From: Bacillota bacterium
GTDB taxonomy: Bacteria > Bacillota > Clostridia > Oscillospirales > Acutalibacteraceae
Length of the DNA stretch: 64,000 nucleotides
Reading direction: 5' to 3'
Assembly: GCA_023410445.1 (NCBI GenBank)
Contig: JAEYPT010000001.1
Span: 434,001-498,000 of the forward strand
Shown here: positions 8,363 through 17,292 of the stretch, in pieces
Numbering within the stretch: position 1 is the first letter of the stretch
Layout of the letters: every line of letters begins with the position of its first letter
Translations under genes and position numbers: made by a program
Notes under the pieces: model-generated
Databases searched by the model: none
The model's input: the letters and a program-made list of their open reading frames with translations, nothing else
What the model was told of the DNA's origin: nothing

Positions 8363-9385
8363 TTGCAGACTCTTTTGCTGGATGCAAAAAAACAGGGCGA
8401 TATCGAAACCGCGGCTCGAATTCTTCGGAAAGGCGGGCTGGTCGGCATGCCGACCGAAACGGTTTACGGGCTTGCCGCCAACGCGCTCGACGCGAATGCG
8501 GTGGCCAAAATATTTGAGGCGAAGGGACGGCCTCAGGATAACCCCCTGATTGTTCATATTTCGGAGTTTGATCAGCTGGAACGGTTGGTATCGAAGGTGC
8601 CGGAATCGGCGCGCAGGCTGGCGGAGGCATATTGGCCCGGACCGATGACCATAGTACTGCCGAAATCGAAGCTGATTCCGGATCTCGTAAGCGCCGGACT
8701 GCCGACCGTCGGAATCCGGTTTCCGTCTCACCCGGTGGCGCGGGCGTTGATTACGGCGGCAGGCGTGCCGATTGCCGCGCCGTCGGCGAACCGCTCGGGT
8801 CTGCCGAGTACGACGACCGCGCAGCATGTTCTGCGCGATATGGACGGCCGGATTGAAGCCGTTTTGGACGGCGGATCCTGCGGCGTCGGGGTGGAATCCA
8901 CAATTGTGACGCTTTCCTCCGATCCGCCGCGCCTGTTGAGGCCGGGCGGAATCACGCTCGAGCAGCTTCGTTCCGTCCTCGGACACGTGGATGTGGACAA
9001 TGCGGTGATGAATCCCCTGCCGAAGGGAGCGCATCCCCTGTCGCCGGGAATGAAATACAAGCACTATTCGCCGAAAGCGAACGTCATTATTTTACAGGGC
9101 TGTGAGGAAGCGTATTTTAATTATGTAAACAGCCATGAGGAACCCGGCGTAGCGGCGCTTTGCTACGACGGCGAGGAGAAGAAACTTCGTGTACCCGCCG
9201 TTTGCTACGGTGCGGAGGACGACGGCGAAGCGCAGGCACGCGAACTGTTTGAGGCGCTGCGCCATTTGGATGAAATCGGGGCGAAAACGGTGTATGCGCG
9301 CTGCCCGGAACCATCCGGAGTCGGACTCGCCGTTTACAACCGTTTGATGCGGGCGGCCGGATTTGAGGTGCTGCGCCTTGCTTAG
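8363..9385 (+). CDS. ywlC: L-threonylcarbamoyladenylate synthase (Sua5/YrdC/YwlC type)
   Basis: A 340-residue two-domain enzyme making threonylcarbamoyl-AMP from threonine, bicarbonate and ATP for t6A37 tRNA modification. The N-terminal YrdC domain has GGLVGMPTETVYGLAANA, KGRPQDNPL and APSANRSG; the C-terminal ~130 residues form the Sua5 domain, introduced by SPGMKYKHYSP. The TTG at 8363 starts one base after the prfA stop and follows GGAGAGGGA. The 3' end overlaps coaE. Confidence 0.92.
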   Translation: MQTLLLDAKKQGDIETAARILRKGGLVGMPTETVYGLAANALDANAVAKIFEAKGRPQDNPLIVHISEFDQLERLVSKVPESARRLAEAYWPGPMTIVLPKSKLIPDLVSAGLPTVGIRFPSHPVARALITAAGVPIAAPSANRSGLPSTTTAQHVLRDMDGRIEAVLDGGSCGVGVESTIVTLSSDPPRLLRPGGITLEQLRSVLGHVDVDNAVMNPLPKGAHPLSPGMKYKHYSPKANVIILQGCEEAYFNYVNSHEEPGVAALCYDGEEKKLRVPAVCYGAEDDGEAQARELFEALRHLDEIGAKTVYARCPEPSGVGLAVYNRLMRAAGFEVLRLA

Positions 9386-9992
9386 TCCTGTGCTCGGGCT
9401 GACCGGGCCGACCGGGGCGGGAAAATCTACCGTGGCGGCGGCACTGAAAAAACTCGGCTGTGCGGTGATTGACGCGGACCGCCTCGCGCGGGAGGCAACG
9501 GCGATGCCGGAATGCCTCGCCGCGCTTCAAAAGGAATTCGGTGCGGACATCGTCGGCGAGGACGGAGCACTGGATCGCAGACTGCTTGCAGGGCGGGCGT
9601 TTGCCAATCCGGAGCGCACGGAGACGCTGAACCGGATCATACATCCGGTAGTTATCAGGGAATCCGTACGGCGGCTGCGGGAAGCACGGGAAACCGGCTG
9701 TCTTGCCGTAATTCTGGATGCGCCGCTCCTGTTTGAAAGCGGGGCTGACAGCCTCTGCGACACGACGGTCGCGGTCGTTGCGCCGGACGCTTCCCGTGCA
9801 AAGCGGATTATGGCACGAGACGGTATCACCGCCGAACAGGCGGAGGAACGGATGCGGGCGCAGCACGGTATTTCCTATTATGCGGAGCATGCGGACTATA
9901 CGTTTGACGGAACTGTAGGCTGGGACGCTTTCGACGGCGCGGTCAAAGCGCTGCTGGAGCGGATTCTGGGGGACCTTAATGAGAAGACATAA
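9378..9992 (+). CDS. coaE: Dephospho-CoA kinase
   Basis: A 204-residue P-loop kinase for the last step of CoA synthesis. The Walker A motif GPTGAGKST is at residues 10-18; VIDADRLARE and the IHPVV and LDAPLLFESG segments are typical of CoaE. The TTG at 9378 is chosen because GAGGTG lies seven bases upstream; a GTG at 9390 is an alternative. The start lies inside the 3' end of ywlC (eight-base overlap). The end overlaps the next gene by 14 bases. Confidence 0.92.
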   Translation: MLSPVLGLTGPTGAGKSTVAAALKKLGCAVIDADRLAREATAMPECLAALQKEFGADIVGEDGALDRRLLAGRAFANPERTETLNRIIHPVVIRESVRRLREARETGCLAVILDAPLLFESGADSLCDTTVAVVAPDASRAKRIMARDGITAEQAEERMRAQHGISYYAEHADYTFDGTVGWDAFDGAVKALLERILGDLNEKT

Positions 9993-10545
9993 GGCGTGGA
10001 CCTTGCTCTTTCTACTCCTGCTGCTGGCGGCGGCTGCCGCGGTCCTGCGGCTCGGTTATTTAAAGCTTATGAAAGCCGCCTATCCGCAGGGGTATTCGGA
10101 AATCGTTACGGCGGAAGCCAACGCGGACGGTCTCGATCCCATGCTGGTGTATTCCGTGATCCGTGCGGAAAGCAGTTTCGACCCGGATGCCCAGTCCCAT
10201 GCGGGTGCGCTCGGGTTGATGCAGCTGACCCCGGATACTCTGGAATGGCTGCAAAAACTGAGGCCTTCCGATATGACGTACACAGAGAAAGACCTGTTCA
10301 CACCCCGCGTCAACATCCGGTACGGCTGTCACTTTCTGGAATTTCTCCTCAAAAAATACGGGGACCGGCGAACGGCTCTTTGCGCCTATAACGCAGGGAT
10401 CGGCACGGTGAACTCCTGGCTGAAAAACAGCGATTATTCCGAGAACGGGCGGAGACTGAAAAAAATCCCCTACCCGGAAACGCAGAAATATGTAACGGCG
10501 GTGGAACAGAACATTCAGAATTATAATAATCTTTACCGATCATAA
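9979..10545 (+). CDS. Membrane-anchored soluble-lytic-transglycosylase-like protein (GH23, SLT domain)
   Basis: A 188-residue protein with an N-terminal membrane anchor (residues ~7-27, LLFLLLLLAAAAAVLRLGY) and an SLT catalytic domain. Motif I VIRAESSFDPDAQS holds the catalytic glutamate, motif II is GALGLMQLTPDT, and motif III is LCAYNAGIGTV. It should cleave glycan strands of peptidoglycan with 1,6-anhydro formation on the outer membrane face. It overlaps coaE by 14 bases, so it belongs to the same transcript. Confidence 0.9.
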   Translation: MRRHKAWTLLFLLLLLAAAAAVLRLGYLKLMKAAYPQGYSEIVTAEANADGLDPMLVYSVIRAESSFDPDAQSHAGALGLMQLTPDTLEWLQKLRPSDMTYTEKDLFTPRVNIRYGCHFLEFLLKKYGDRRTALCAYNAGIGTVNSWLKNSDYSENGRRLKKIPYPETQKYVTAVEQNIQNYNNLYRS

Positions 10546-10564
10546 GACGAAAGGAAGAGGGAAC

Positions 10565-11977
10565 ATGGCGAAGGAAATGGATCAGGCGGAAGTAAAAAAG
10601 CTGGCGGAAGAACTGTTGGTCAGCCGTAAAAACGGATGTCTTCAGGTGCCGGAGGATCAAATACAGGCGGCGGACGCTTTCTGCGAAGGCTATAAGGAAT
10701 TCATCGGCGCGGCGAAAACGGAGCGCGAGGTTGCAGCCTATGCCGTTGAACTGGCTAAAAAACACGGCTTTGTCGAGTATGAGGAAACCAAACGGTATCG
10801 CGCGGGCGACAAGGTTTACTATAACAATCGGGAAAAGGCCGTCATTCTCGCCGTGATCGGTGAGGACGGTGCGTCGGACGGCGTGCGTATCGCGGCGGCC
10901 CACATTGATTCCCCGCGGCTTGACTTAAAGCCGCATCCGCTGTACGAAAAAGAAGGCTTCGCCATGTTTAAGACCCATTATTACGGCGGGCTGAAAAAAT
11001 ACCAGTGGACGGCGATTCCGCTTTCCATGCACGGGCGCGCCGTCCTGAAGGACGGGACCCGGGTAGATCTTCGCATCGGCGAGGAACCGGGCGAGCCCCA
11101 GTTCTGTGTGACCGATCTTCTGCCGCATCTTGCGGGCGATCAGATGCAGAAAACGCTTGGCAAGGCAATCGAGGGCGAGAATCTCAACATTCTGGCGGGG
11201 AGCCGTCCGGTTCGCGCGAGTGAGGGCGACAATCTTTTGAAGCTCAACGTCATGAAACTGATCCACGAAAAATACGGGATGACGGAGGAGGATTTTGTTT
11301 CCTCTGATTTCGAATTTGTCCCCGCTTTCCGCGCCGTTGACGTTGGTTTTGACCGCAGCATGATCGGAGCCTACGGCCACGACGACCGCGTATGCGCCTA
11401 CCCGGCGCTGATGGCTGTGCTGAACGCGAAAACGCCGAAGCACACGGTCCTGACCGTGCTGGCGGACCGCGAGGAAATCGGGAGCGAGGGGAATACCGGA
11501 CTCAATTCGCAGTTCCTGCGCTATTTTATCGCGGACCTAGCCGAATCCGACGGCTTCCGCACCCGTCACGTACTCAGCCGTTCGAAATGCCTGTCGGCGG
11601 ACGTTGCGGCTGGCTACGACCCGAATTACGCGGAGGCGTACGAACCGACGAACTCCTGCTACCTTAACGGCGGTGTCGGCATGTGCAAATACACCGGTGC
11701 GCGCGGCAAAAGCGGCACCAGTGAAGCAACCGCCGAATTTGTAGCCGAAATCCGCGGCCTGTTTGAAAAGAACGATGTTCTGTGGCAGATCGGCGAGCTC
11801 GGCAAGGTGGACGGCGGCGGTGGCGGAACGGTCGCCATGTATATCGCCGGAATGAACGTCGACGTCGTGGACATCGGCGTGCCGGTGCTCTCCATGCATT
11901 CGCCGTTCGAAGTGGTCTCCAAGCTTGACGTCTACATGACCTATCAGGGCATCAAGGCGTTTTACGAGGCGAAATAG
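10565..11977 (+). CDS. M18 family aminopeptidase
   Basis: A 470-residue metallopeptidase of the M18 (aspartyl aminopeptidase/aminopeptidase I) family, a cytoplasmic, usually dodecameric, exopeptidase. Metal-binding and catalytic blocks are visible in order: AAHIDSPRLDLKPHPLYE, GAYGHDDRVCAYPAL, LADREEIGSEGNTG and VPVLSMHSPFEVVSKLD. The length and motif order are normal. A GGAAGAGGG ribosome site precedes the ATG; the gene is 19 bases downstream of the transglycosylase gene. The exact N-terminal residue preference cannot be read. Confidence 0.93.
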   Translation: MAKEMDQAEVKKLAEELLVSRKNGCLQVPEDQIQAADAFCEGYKEFIGAAKTEREVAAYAVELAKKHGFVEYEETKRYRAGDKVYYNNREKAVILAVIGEDGASDGVRIAAAHIDSPRLDLKPHPLYEKEGFAMFKTHYYGGLKKYQWTAIPLSMHGRAVLKDGTRVDLRIGEEPGEPQFCVTDLLPHLAGDQMQKTLGKAIEGENLNILAGSRPVRASEGDNLLKLNVMKLIHEKYGMTEEDFVSSDFEFVPAFRAVDVGFDRSMIGAYGHDDRVCAYPALMAVLNAKTPKHTVLTVLADREEIGSEGNTGLNSQFLRYFIADLAESDGFRTRHVLSRSKCLSADVAAGYDPNYAEAYEPTNSCYLNGGVGMCKYTGARGKSGTSEATAEFVAEIRGLFEKNDVLWQIGELGKVDGGGGGTVAMYIAGMNVDVVDIGVPVLSMHSPFEVVSKLDVYMTYQGIKAFYEAK

Positions 11978-12012
11978 CCGAAGAGCGGTGCTTCCCAATT
12001 CCCGGAAACGTA

Positions 12013-12041
12013 TTGCAAAGAAATGACCCGGGTATTATAAT
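12013..12041 (+). promoter_or_regulatory. Sigma-A promoter for DUF1858-trmK-nif3-rqcH
   Basis: TTGCAA (12013-12018) and TATAAT (12036-12041) are 17 bases apart, 55 bases before the DUF1858 start. Confidence 0.8.
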
Positions 12042-12096
12042 AGGCATATCCAACCGGACAGAACCGGTATGACGAAGTAAAATGGAGGATTGTGCA

Positions 12097-12303
12097 ATGG
12101 CATCCGTAACAAAAGATATGCTCGTTGGCGACATCATCGATGCGAATGAGAAAGCAGTTCCGTTTCTCCTCGATATCGGAATGCACTGCCTTGGCTGCCC
12201 GGCTTCCCGCGGCGAAACGCTGGAACAGGCCTGTATGGTTCATGGCATTGAAGCCGACGAGGTTGTCCAGAAGCTGAATGAGTATCTCCTTGCAGCCGAA
12301 TAA
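12097..12303 (+). CDS. DUF1858 domain protein (hybrid-cluster-protein-associated redox disulfide family)
   Basis: A 68-residue protein consisting only of the DUF1858 fold. It contains VGDIIDANEKAVPFLLDIGM and the redox-like CxxC in HCLGCPASRGETLEQAC, plus a helix-rich C-terminus ending VVQKLNEYLLAAE. The family is thought to take part in redox or iron-sulfur chemistry, but no reaction is known. The ATG at 12097 follows GGAGG (12084-12088) by eight bases. It overlaps the likely start of trmK. Confidence 0.88.
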   Translation: MASVTKDMLVGDIIDANEKAVPFLLDIGMHCLGCPASRGETLEQACMVHGIEADEVVQKLNEYLLAAE

Positions 12304-13036
12304 AAATTCGGACGCGCCGGAAAGCCGTTCCTCAAGCCGCCCCCTGTTTTTGCTGGGGAGGCGGCTTTCCGTATGTGCACAGATGGTTCGTGAAGGCTCG
12401 CGGCTCGCGGATGTCGGAACCGACCACGCCTATCTTCCCGTTTGGCTCGCGCTGCGGGGGCAGATTTCCGCCGCCGTCGCTTCCGACATCCGGCCCGGCC
12501 CCCTGCGCAGGGCGCGGCAGAACATTCTGCGCTACGGAGTTTCCGGTGTTGTTTCCGAACGGCTCTCCGATGGTCTGGCCGCCGTTTTGCCGGAGGAGGC
12601 GGACGATATCGTCATCGCGGGCATGGGCGGGAAGATGATCGTGCGGATTATCGAAGGAGCCGATTGGCTCCGAAACCCGGAAAAGCGCCTGATTTTGCAG
12701 CCGATGACGTCCGTCGAGGACCTGAGGCTGTTCCTTGCGGAAAGCGGCTTCGCCGTTCTGGAGGAACAAGCCGCCGAGGAGGACGGGCACATTTATTCCG
12801 TCATGCTGGCTGTTTACGCGCCGGAGCTTTGCGCCTGCGGCGAGTTGTACCCGTATATTGGGAAGCTGACGTCGGCAACGGAAGAAAGCCGGGCTTACCT
12901 TCGGCGGCAGGTTCACAGGCTTTCCAACCGTGCGCAGGGACTCCACATGGCCGGGGAGCTTGCCGCTTCACAGGAAATTGCCCATCTGGCCGAAGAAATT
13001 GAAAATCTACTTTTAAAAAAAGACACCGAATTATAA
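12278..13036 (+). CDS. trmK: tRNA (adenine(22)-N(1))-methyltransferase TrmK
   Basis: A 252-residue Rossmann-fold SAM methyltransferase expected to make m1A22 in tRNA. The SAM-binding block is GSRLADVGTDHAYLPVWLAL, the family signature is DDIVIAGMGGKMIVRII, and LILQPMTSVEDLRLFL follows; the C-terminal helical domain is present. Homology begins near residue 25 (LGRRLSVCAQM), so the first ~24 residues may not be translated; a TTG at 12350 is an alternative start. A strong hairpin (about 12334-12368) lies in this 5' part. trmK followed by a Nif3-like gene is a conserved Firmicutes pair. Confidence 0.9.
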   Translation: MSISLQPNKNSDAPESRSSSRPLFLLGRRLSVCAQMVREGSRLADVGTDHAYLPVWLALRGQISAAVASDIRPGPLRRARQNILRYGVSGVVSERLSDGLAAVLPEEADDIVIAGMGGKMIVRIIEGADWLRNPEKRLILQPMTSVEDLRLFLAESGFAVLEEQAAEEDGHIYSVMLAVYAPELCACGELYPYIGKLTSATEESRAYLRRQVHRLSNRAQGLHMAGELAASQEIAHLAEEIENLLLKKDTEL

Positions 13037-13039
13037 GTA

Positions 13040-13086
13040 AACCGGCTGCGTGTTACATCCTGCGACGGAGACAGCAGCCGGTTTTC
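13040..13086 (+). terminator. Weak terminator-like hairpin between trmK and nif3
   Basis: AACCGGCTGC (13040-13049) and GCAGCCGGTT (13074-13083) form a perfect 10-bp stem with a 24-base loop, followed by only a short T run. It could attenuate read-through rather than end transcription. Confidence 0.4.
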
Positions 13087-13106
13087 ATTGGAAGGAAGGG
13101 TGCGCT

Positions 13107-13892
13107 TTGACGGTTACCGGAGACATTTACCGTTTTATCGACGGCTTTGCGCCGTTTGCCACCGCGATGGAGTTCGACAATCCGGGTTTGCTGGCGGGCG
13201 GGGAGGACCGGGAGGTAAAAAAAGCACTGCTTTCGCTTGATATTACCCCCGACGTCGTTCGGGAAGCGGCTGCTTTCGGGGCGGACCTCATCGTCAGCCA
13301 CCATCCGGTTATTTTCCACCCGCTGCGGCGTCTCCTGCCGGAGACCGCACCGTATCTGCTGGCGCAGCACGGCATTGCGGCCATTTGCGCTCATACAAAC
13401 CTCGATATGGCTCCCGGCGGCGTCAATGACTGTCTCGCGCAGCGCCTTGGTCTGCGTGGGGTAAAGATGCTGAAGGAGGACGTGAGATCCGGCCTGCCGG
13501 AAGCGCTGATGGGTGAAACCGACCGGGCCTATGAGCCGGAGGAGTTTGCTCACTATGTTGAGCAAGTGCTTAACTGCGATGGTGTGCGCTACGTGGACGG
13601 AAAGCGGAAAATTACGTCCGTCGGCCTGTGCGGTGGCGGCGGAGCGGACCTCGTTTATGCCGCAGCGGAGGCCGGGTGTCAGGCGTTTGTAACGGGGGAA
13701 AGCAAGCACAATATTCTGCTGGACGCCGAGGCCCTCGGCGTCACCTATGTGGATGCCGGGCATTTTTATACGGAGGATGTTGTAATTCTTCCGCTGCTGG
13801 AAAAGCTGAAGGAAAAATTTCCGGAGGTCGTCTTTCAAAAGTCGGAGCGGATGCACGGCCCCGCAAAGACAGTATCGGCTGGGAGGCATTAG
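13107..13892 (+). CDS. Nif3-like dinuclear metal centre protein (GTP cyclohydrolase I type 2 homolog, YqfO family)
   Basis: A 261-residue Nif3/YqfO/YbgI family protein, usually hexameric with a two-metal site. Metal-ligand motifs are visible: ADLIVSHHPVIFHP near residue 65, CAHTNLDMAPGGVND, and near the end FVTGESKHN and VDAGHFYTEDV. It corresponds to the short form of the family without the inserted PII-like domain. The TTG at 13107 is chosen because GGAAGGAAGGG sits just upstream; a longer frame from 13050 lacks homology. The molecular role of the family is not settled. It lies one base before rqcH. Confidence 0.9.
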   Translation: MTVTGDIYRFIDGFAPFATAMEFDNPGLLAGGEDREVKKALLSLDITPDVVREAAAFGADLIVSHHPVIFHPLRRLLPETAPYLLAQHGIAAICAHTNLDMAPGGVNDCLAQRLGLRGVKMLKEDVRSGLPEALMGETDRAYEPEEFAHYVEQVLNCDGVRYVDGKRKITSVGLCGGGGADLVYAAAEAGCQAFVTGESKHNILLDAEALGVTYVDAGHFYTEDVVILPLLEKLKEKFPEVVFQKSERMHGPAKTVSAGRH

Positions 13893-13893
13893 A

Positions 13894-15651
13894 ATGGCGC
13901 TGGACGGCGCGTTTCTGCATCATTTAAAAAAGGAAATCGAAGAGGCAGCCCTCGGTGCAAAGGTAGATAAAATTTACCAGCCGAACCGGGAGGAAATTGT
14001 CCTTCTGCTGCGCATGCGCTCGGGTTCGCGCCGCCTGCTGCTCTCCGCGCGGGCAAACAGCGCGCGCATTCATTTTACCGAGTACGCGCCGGAAAATCCC
14101 ATGGAGCCGCCCATGCTCTGCATGCTGCTGCGCAAACGCCTCATCGGCGCACGCCTTATCGGGCTGCGGCAACCGGAGCTGGAGCGCATGCTCTGCCTTG
14201 ACTTTGACGCGGTGAACGAGCTGGGCGACGAAATCCGCCTGACGCTGGTCATGGAGATCATGGGGCGCTACAGCAACATCATTTTTGTGGACGAAGAGGG
14301 GAAAATCGTGGATGCCCTTAAGCGGGTGGACGCGGGCATGTCCTCGGAACGTCTGGTGCTGCCGGGTCTGAGTTATCACCTTCCGCCTCCGCAGGACAAG
14401 CTCAGTTTGCTTGCCGCGAGCCGGGAGAAAATTCTTGCACGCCTGCGCTCCCTGCCGGGGGACCGCGAGCTTTCCGGCGCGCTGCTTTCCGTGCTTCAGG
14501 GCGTGTCGCCTGTCGTCTGCCGGGAACTTCAGTTTCTGACCGGGCATGGAAAAGACCTCAATGTCCGCGAAATGACGGAGGAACAGTTCGAACGTCTCGG
14601 CTTTTTCCTGGAGCGCACGGCTGAGACCGTCCGGGAAGCTTCGGGGGAGCCCTGGCTGGTAACCGGCCCACAGAAGCCGCTCGACTTTTCGTTCCTGCGC
14701 ATCGGGCAGTATGGGACGGGCGCAACCGTAAGCAAGGCGGAAAGCTTTTCCCAGCTGCTTGATTCCTTTTACGAGGAGCGCGACCGCACGGAACGGATGA
14801 AGGTGCGCGCTCAGGATATTCTGAGGGTACTTACAGTCAATTCTGACCGGTTAAGCCGCAAGATCAACGCTCAGCGCGGGGATCTGGAACGCTGCGCAAA
14901 GCGCGGCGATCTGCGCCTTTACGGCGACCTGATCAACGCCAATATCTACCGGCTGGAAAAAGGAATTTCGGAAGCGGAGCTGGAAAACTATTATGAGAAT
15001 CCGCCCGTTCCGGTAAAGGTAAAGCTCGATTCGATGCTGACTCCCTCCCAGAACGCGCAGAAATACTACAAGGAATACCGGAAAGCGCGCACGGCAGAGG
15101 AAATGCTCACCGTTCAGATCGCTCAGGCGCAGCGGGAACTCGCTTACCTTGATACGGTTTTCGAGGAACTTGCCCGCGCTGCCGATGAGCGCGACCTCAA
15201 TGAGATTCGCGCCGAGCTGGCGGAACAGGGGTATCTCCGTTCCTCCGGGAAGGGTGCGAAACGCTCCGTGGCTCAGGGACCGGTGAAATTTGTTTCCAGC
15301 GACGGCTTCCCGATCTGGGTGGGGAAAAACAACCGGCAGAACGATCAGCTTACGCTCCGGCAGGCTTCCAAAAACGATCTCTGGTTCCATACGAAGAACA
15401 TTCCGGGCTCCCATGTCGTGCTGGTGACGCAAGGACAGGAGCCGGGCAAGCAGGCGATTCAGGAAGCCGCGATGCTGGCTGCTTATTACAGCCGCGGGCG
15501 GGAATCCTCCAACGTCGCGGTGGATTATACGCGTGTGCGGGAGGTTTCTAAGCCGCAGGGCTCGGCTCCGGGTATGGTTATCTACGTGGGAAACCGGACG
15601 GTCTATGCGACGCCGGATCCGAAACTAATTGAAAATATGAAAAGACTATGA
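13894..15651 (+). CDS. rqcH: Rqc2 homolog RqcH (NFACT protein, ribosome-associated quality control)
   Basis: A 585-residue NFACT protein, earlier annotated as fibronectin-binding protein. RqcH binds obstructed 50S subunits and adds C-terminal alanine tails to stalled chains. Domains in order: NFACT-N (MALDGAFLHHLKKEI to ~200), helix-hairpin-helix and a long coiled coil (~270-430, with YYKEYRKARTAEEML), and NFACT-R (NDLWFHTKNIPGSHVVL near residue 490). Length and order are typical. It ends the trmK-nif3 run, and a new promoter begins within 20 bases of its stop. Confidence 0.94.
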   Translation: MALDGAFLHHLKKEIEEAALGAKVDKIYQPNREEIVLLLRMRSGSRRLLLSARANSARIHFTEYAPENPMEPPMLCMLLRKRLIGARLIGLRQPELERMLCLDFDAVNELGDEIRLTLVMEIMGRYSNIIFVDEEGKIVDALKRVDAGMSSERLVLPGLSYHLPPPQDKLSLLAASREKILARLRSLPGDRELSGALLSVLQGVSPVVCRELQFLTGHGKDLNVREMTEEQFERLGFFLERTAETVREASGEPWLVTGPQKPLDFSFLRIGQYGTGATVSKAESFSQLLDSFYEERDRTERMKVRAQDILRVLTVNSDRLSRKINAQRGDLERCAKRGDLRLYGDLINANIYRLEKGISEAELENYYENPPVPVKVKLDSMLTPSQNAQKYYKEYRKARTAEEMLTVQIAQAQRELAYLDTVFEELARAADERDLNEIRAELAEQGYLRSSGKGAKRSVAQGPVKFVSSDGFPIWVGKNNRQNDQLTLRQASKNDLWFHTKNIPGSHVVLVTQGQEPGKQAIQEAAMLAAYYSRGRESSNVAVDYTRVREVSKPQGSAPGMVIYVGNRTVYATPDPKLIENMKRL

Positions 15652-15668
15652 ATTTTTATGGCGTTTCT

Positions 15669-15696
15669 TTGCAATATTGCCATCGAATGCTATAAT
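15669..15696 (+). promoter_or_regulatory. Sigma-A promoter at the head of the polysaccharide genes
   Basis: TTGCAA (15669-15674) and TATAAT (15691-15696) are 16 bases apart, 42 bases before the polymerase ATG at 15739. Confidence 0.75.
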
Positions 15697-15738
15697 AAAA
15701 CAAATTGCCGCAGAGTGGTAAATTTCGGGGGCGTATGC

Positions 15739-17292
15739 ATGGCAAAATGGAAAACAATGCACTGTCTGAAAAACACGGTTCTGTTTGGTTCAACCGCGCT
15801 TCTGATTCTGACGGCGAATCTTCTGACGGTTTTCGGCGGTTTCTTTTATGAACCGGCAGCCTATGTGCTGTTTGCCGGGAACATTCTTCTCAATATCTCC
15901 GTTTTCTGGGACCTCGGCCAGCATGTGCGCCGGGATTTCCCGATGATAGTTTTTGCGGGGACGTTTGATATTCTCTTGCTTGGCCGTGTCTATATCGCGT
16001 TTTTCTCCGATCCCGGACAGCTTCTTTACAATCTGGAGGCTCCGAATTACGAAAATCTTTTTGTTGCCCTACAGGTGGTAACTCTTTCGTTCGTTTTCGT
16101 TTTTGCGGCGTACCGGCTTTCCGGCTTGCTTTTTGCCCGCCGAGAGAAAGCGCTCCGAGAAAAAGGCGCCGCAGCGTATCCGCAGAGCCCACTGCTGCCG
16201 GTTGTCCGCCAGATCAGCGCGGTGGTTCTTCTGGCAAGCTCCATCGCTTTTTTCTATGTGCTCCTGTTATCCATCCTCAATGTGTTCCGAACCGGCAGCT
16301 ATCTGAAATCGTTTACGCTGGTTTCGGAAACGAGCGTGCCGACCGTCATCAGCCGCATGTCGCTGTTCTTCGTGCCCTCGTTCGCCGTTTTCCTCGCGAC
16401 GCTGCCCGACAAAAAGCAGCTCAAATGGCCGATGATCGTCTACGCGGTCTATATGCTGGCTTCGCTCTTCACGGGACGGCGGAACACGTTCGTCACGGAA
16501 CTCCTGATGATTATGATTTATTTCGTAATGCGCGACACCCTGCTGAGGAGGGACAGCCGGGTCCTGAAAAAGCGCACGGTGGTGTTCGGCGCGGTTGCCG
16601 CCGTGATTGGCATGTACCTCTTGCAGCTGTTTGCTGAGGTGCGCGCGGGCGGATTTACCTTTCATAAGGGCTTTTTCGACATGTTCAGCAATTTCTTTTA
16701 CTCGCAGGGCGCAAGCTTTCGCGTGGTGCAGCAGACGGTCAACAAATGGGATTATATCAACCACAACATTTCCTGGCAGTATCTGTTCTATCCGTTTGAG
16801 ATGTTTATCCATAATAACCAGATCACCCGGGCACTGTTCGGCTTCACACCGATCGTGGAGGTTCAGAACATCGCGTTCGTCCAATACACCCACAACTATG
16901 CCCACGTGCTCACCTATATGGTCGACCCGGGCCGGTATCTTTCCGGCGGCGGTTTCGGCACCTCCTTTGTGGCAGAGGCCTACGTGGCGTATGGAATGCC
17001 CGGTGTCGCGGTGGTCAGCATGCTGGTCGGGCTGATTTTTCGCTTTTTCTCCTCCATGCTCACGCGCTCCTGGCCGGTACTGGCGAGCTGCCTGATTGCT
17101 ATCAAGGACTTTGTTTACATTCCCCGGAGCTTCGCGTTCCTCTGGGTGACCGATGTGTTTAACCTGACTTACCTGTGTTTTTATATCGGCGTTTACCTTC
17201 TTGCCCTGTTCCTTGTATGGGCCAGTGCGCATACGCGCGCTTCCCGCGGAATTTTTGAGAAGGAACCGCCGTTTCTGGAGGGGAAGACGTGA
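15739..17292 (+). CDS. Wzy-like O-antigen/oligosaccharide repeat-unit polymerase (integral membrane)
   Basis: A 517-residue hydrophobic protein with about 10-12 predicted membrane segments (for example residues ~12-30, 40-55, 62-80, 100-125, 155-180) and larger polar loops. This is the architecture of Wzy-type polymerases that join undecaprenyl-linked repeat units outside the membrane. The FTGRRNTFVTELLM and SGGGFGTSFVAEAY segments resemble conserved loops of this family. The ATG at 15739 is in frame with longer options but falls after the promoter. It overlaps the next glycosyltransferase by GTGA. The family is moderately firm; the exact polymer is unknown. Confidence 0.78.
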   Translation: MAKWKTMHCLKNTVLFGSTALLILTANLLTVFGGFFYEPAAYVLFAGNILLNISVFWDLGQHVRRDFPMIVFAGTFDILLLGRVYIAFFSDPGQLLYNLEAPNYENLFVALQVVTLSFVFVFAAYRLSGLLFARREKALREKGAAAYPQSPLLPVVRQISAVVLLASSIAFFYVLLLSILNVFRTGSYLKSFTLVSETSVPTVISRMSLFFVPSFAVFLATLPDKKQLKWPMIVYAVYMLASLFTGRRNTFVTELLMIMIYFVMRDTLLRRDSRVLKKRTVVFGAVAAVIGMYLLQLFAEVRAGGFTFHKGFFDMFSNFFYSQGASFRVVQQTVNKWDYINHNISWQYLFYPFEMFIHNNQITRALFGFTPIVEVQNIAFVQYTHNYAHVLTYMVDPGRYLSGGGFGTSFVAEAYVAYGMPGVAVVSMLVGLIFRFFSSMLTRSWPVLASCLIAIKDFVYIPRSFAFLWVTDVFNLTYLCFYIGVYLLALFLVWASAHTRASRGIFEKEPPFLEGKT

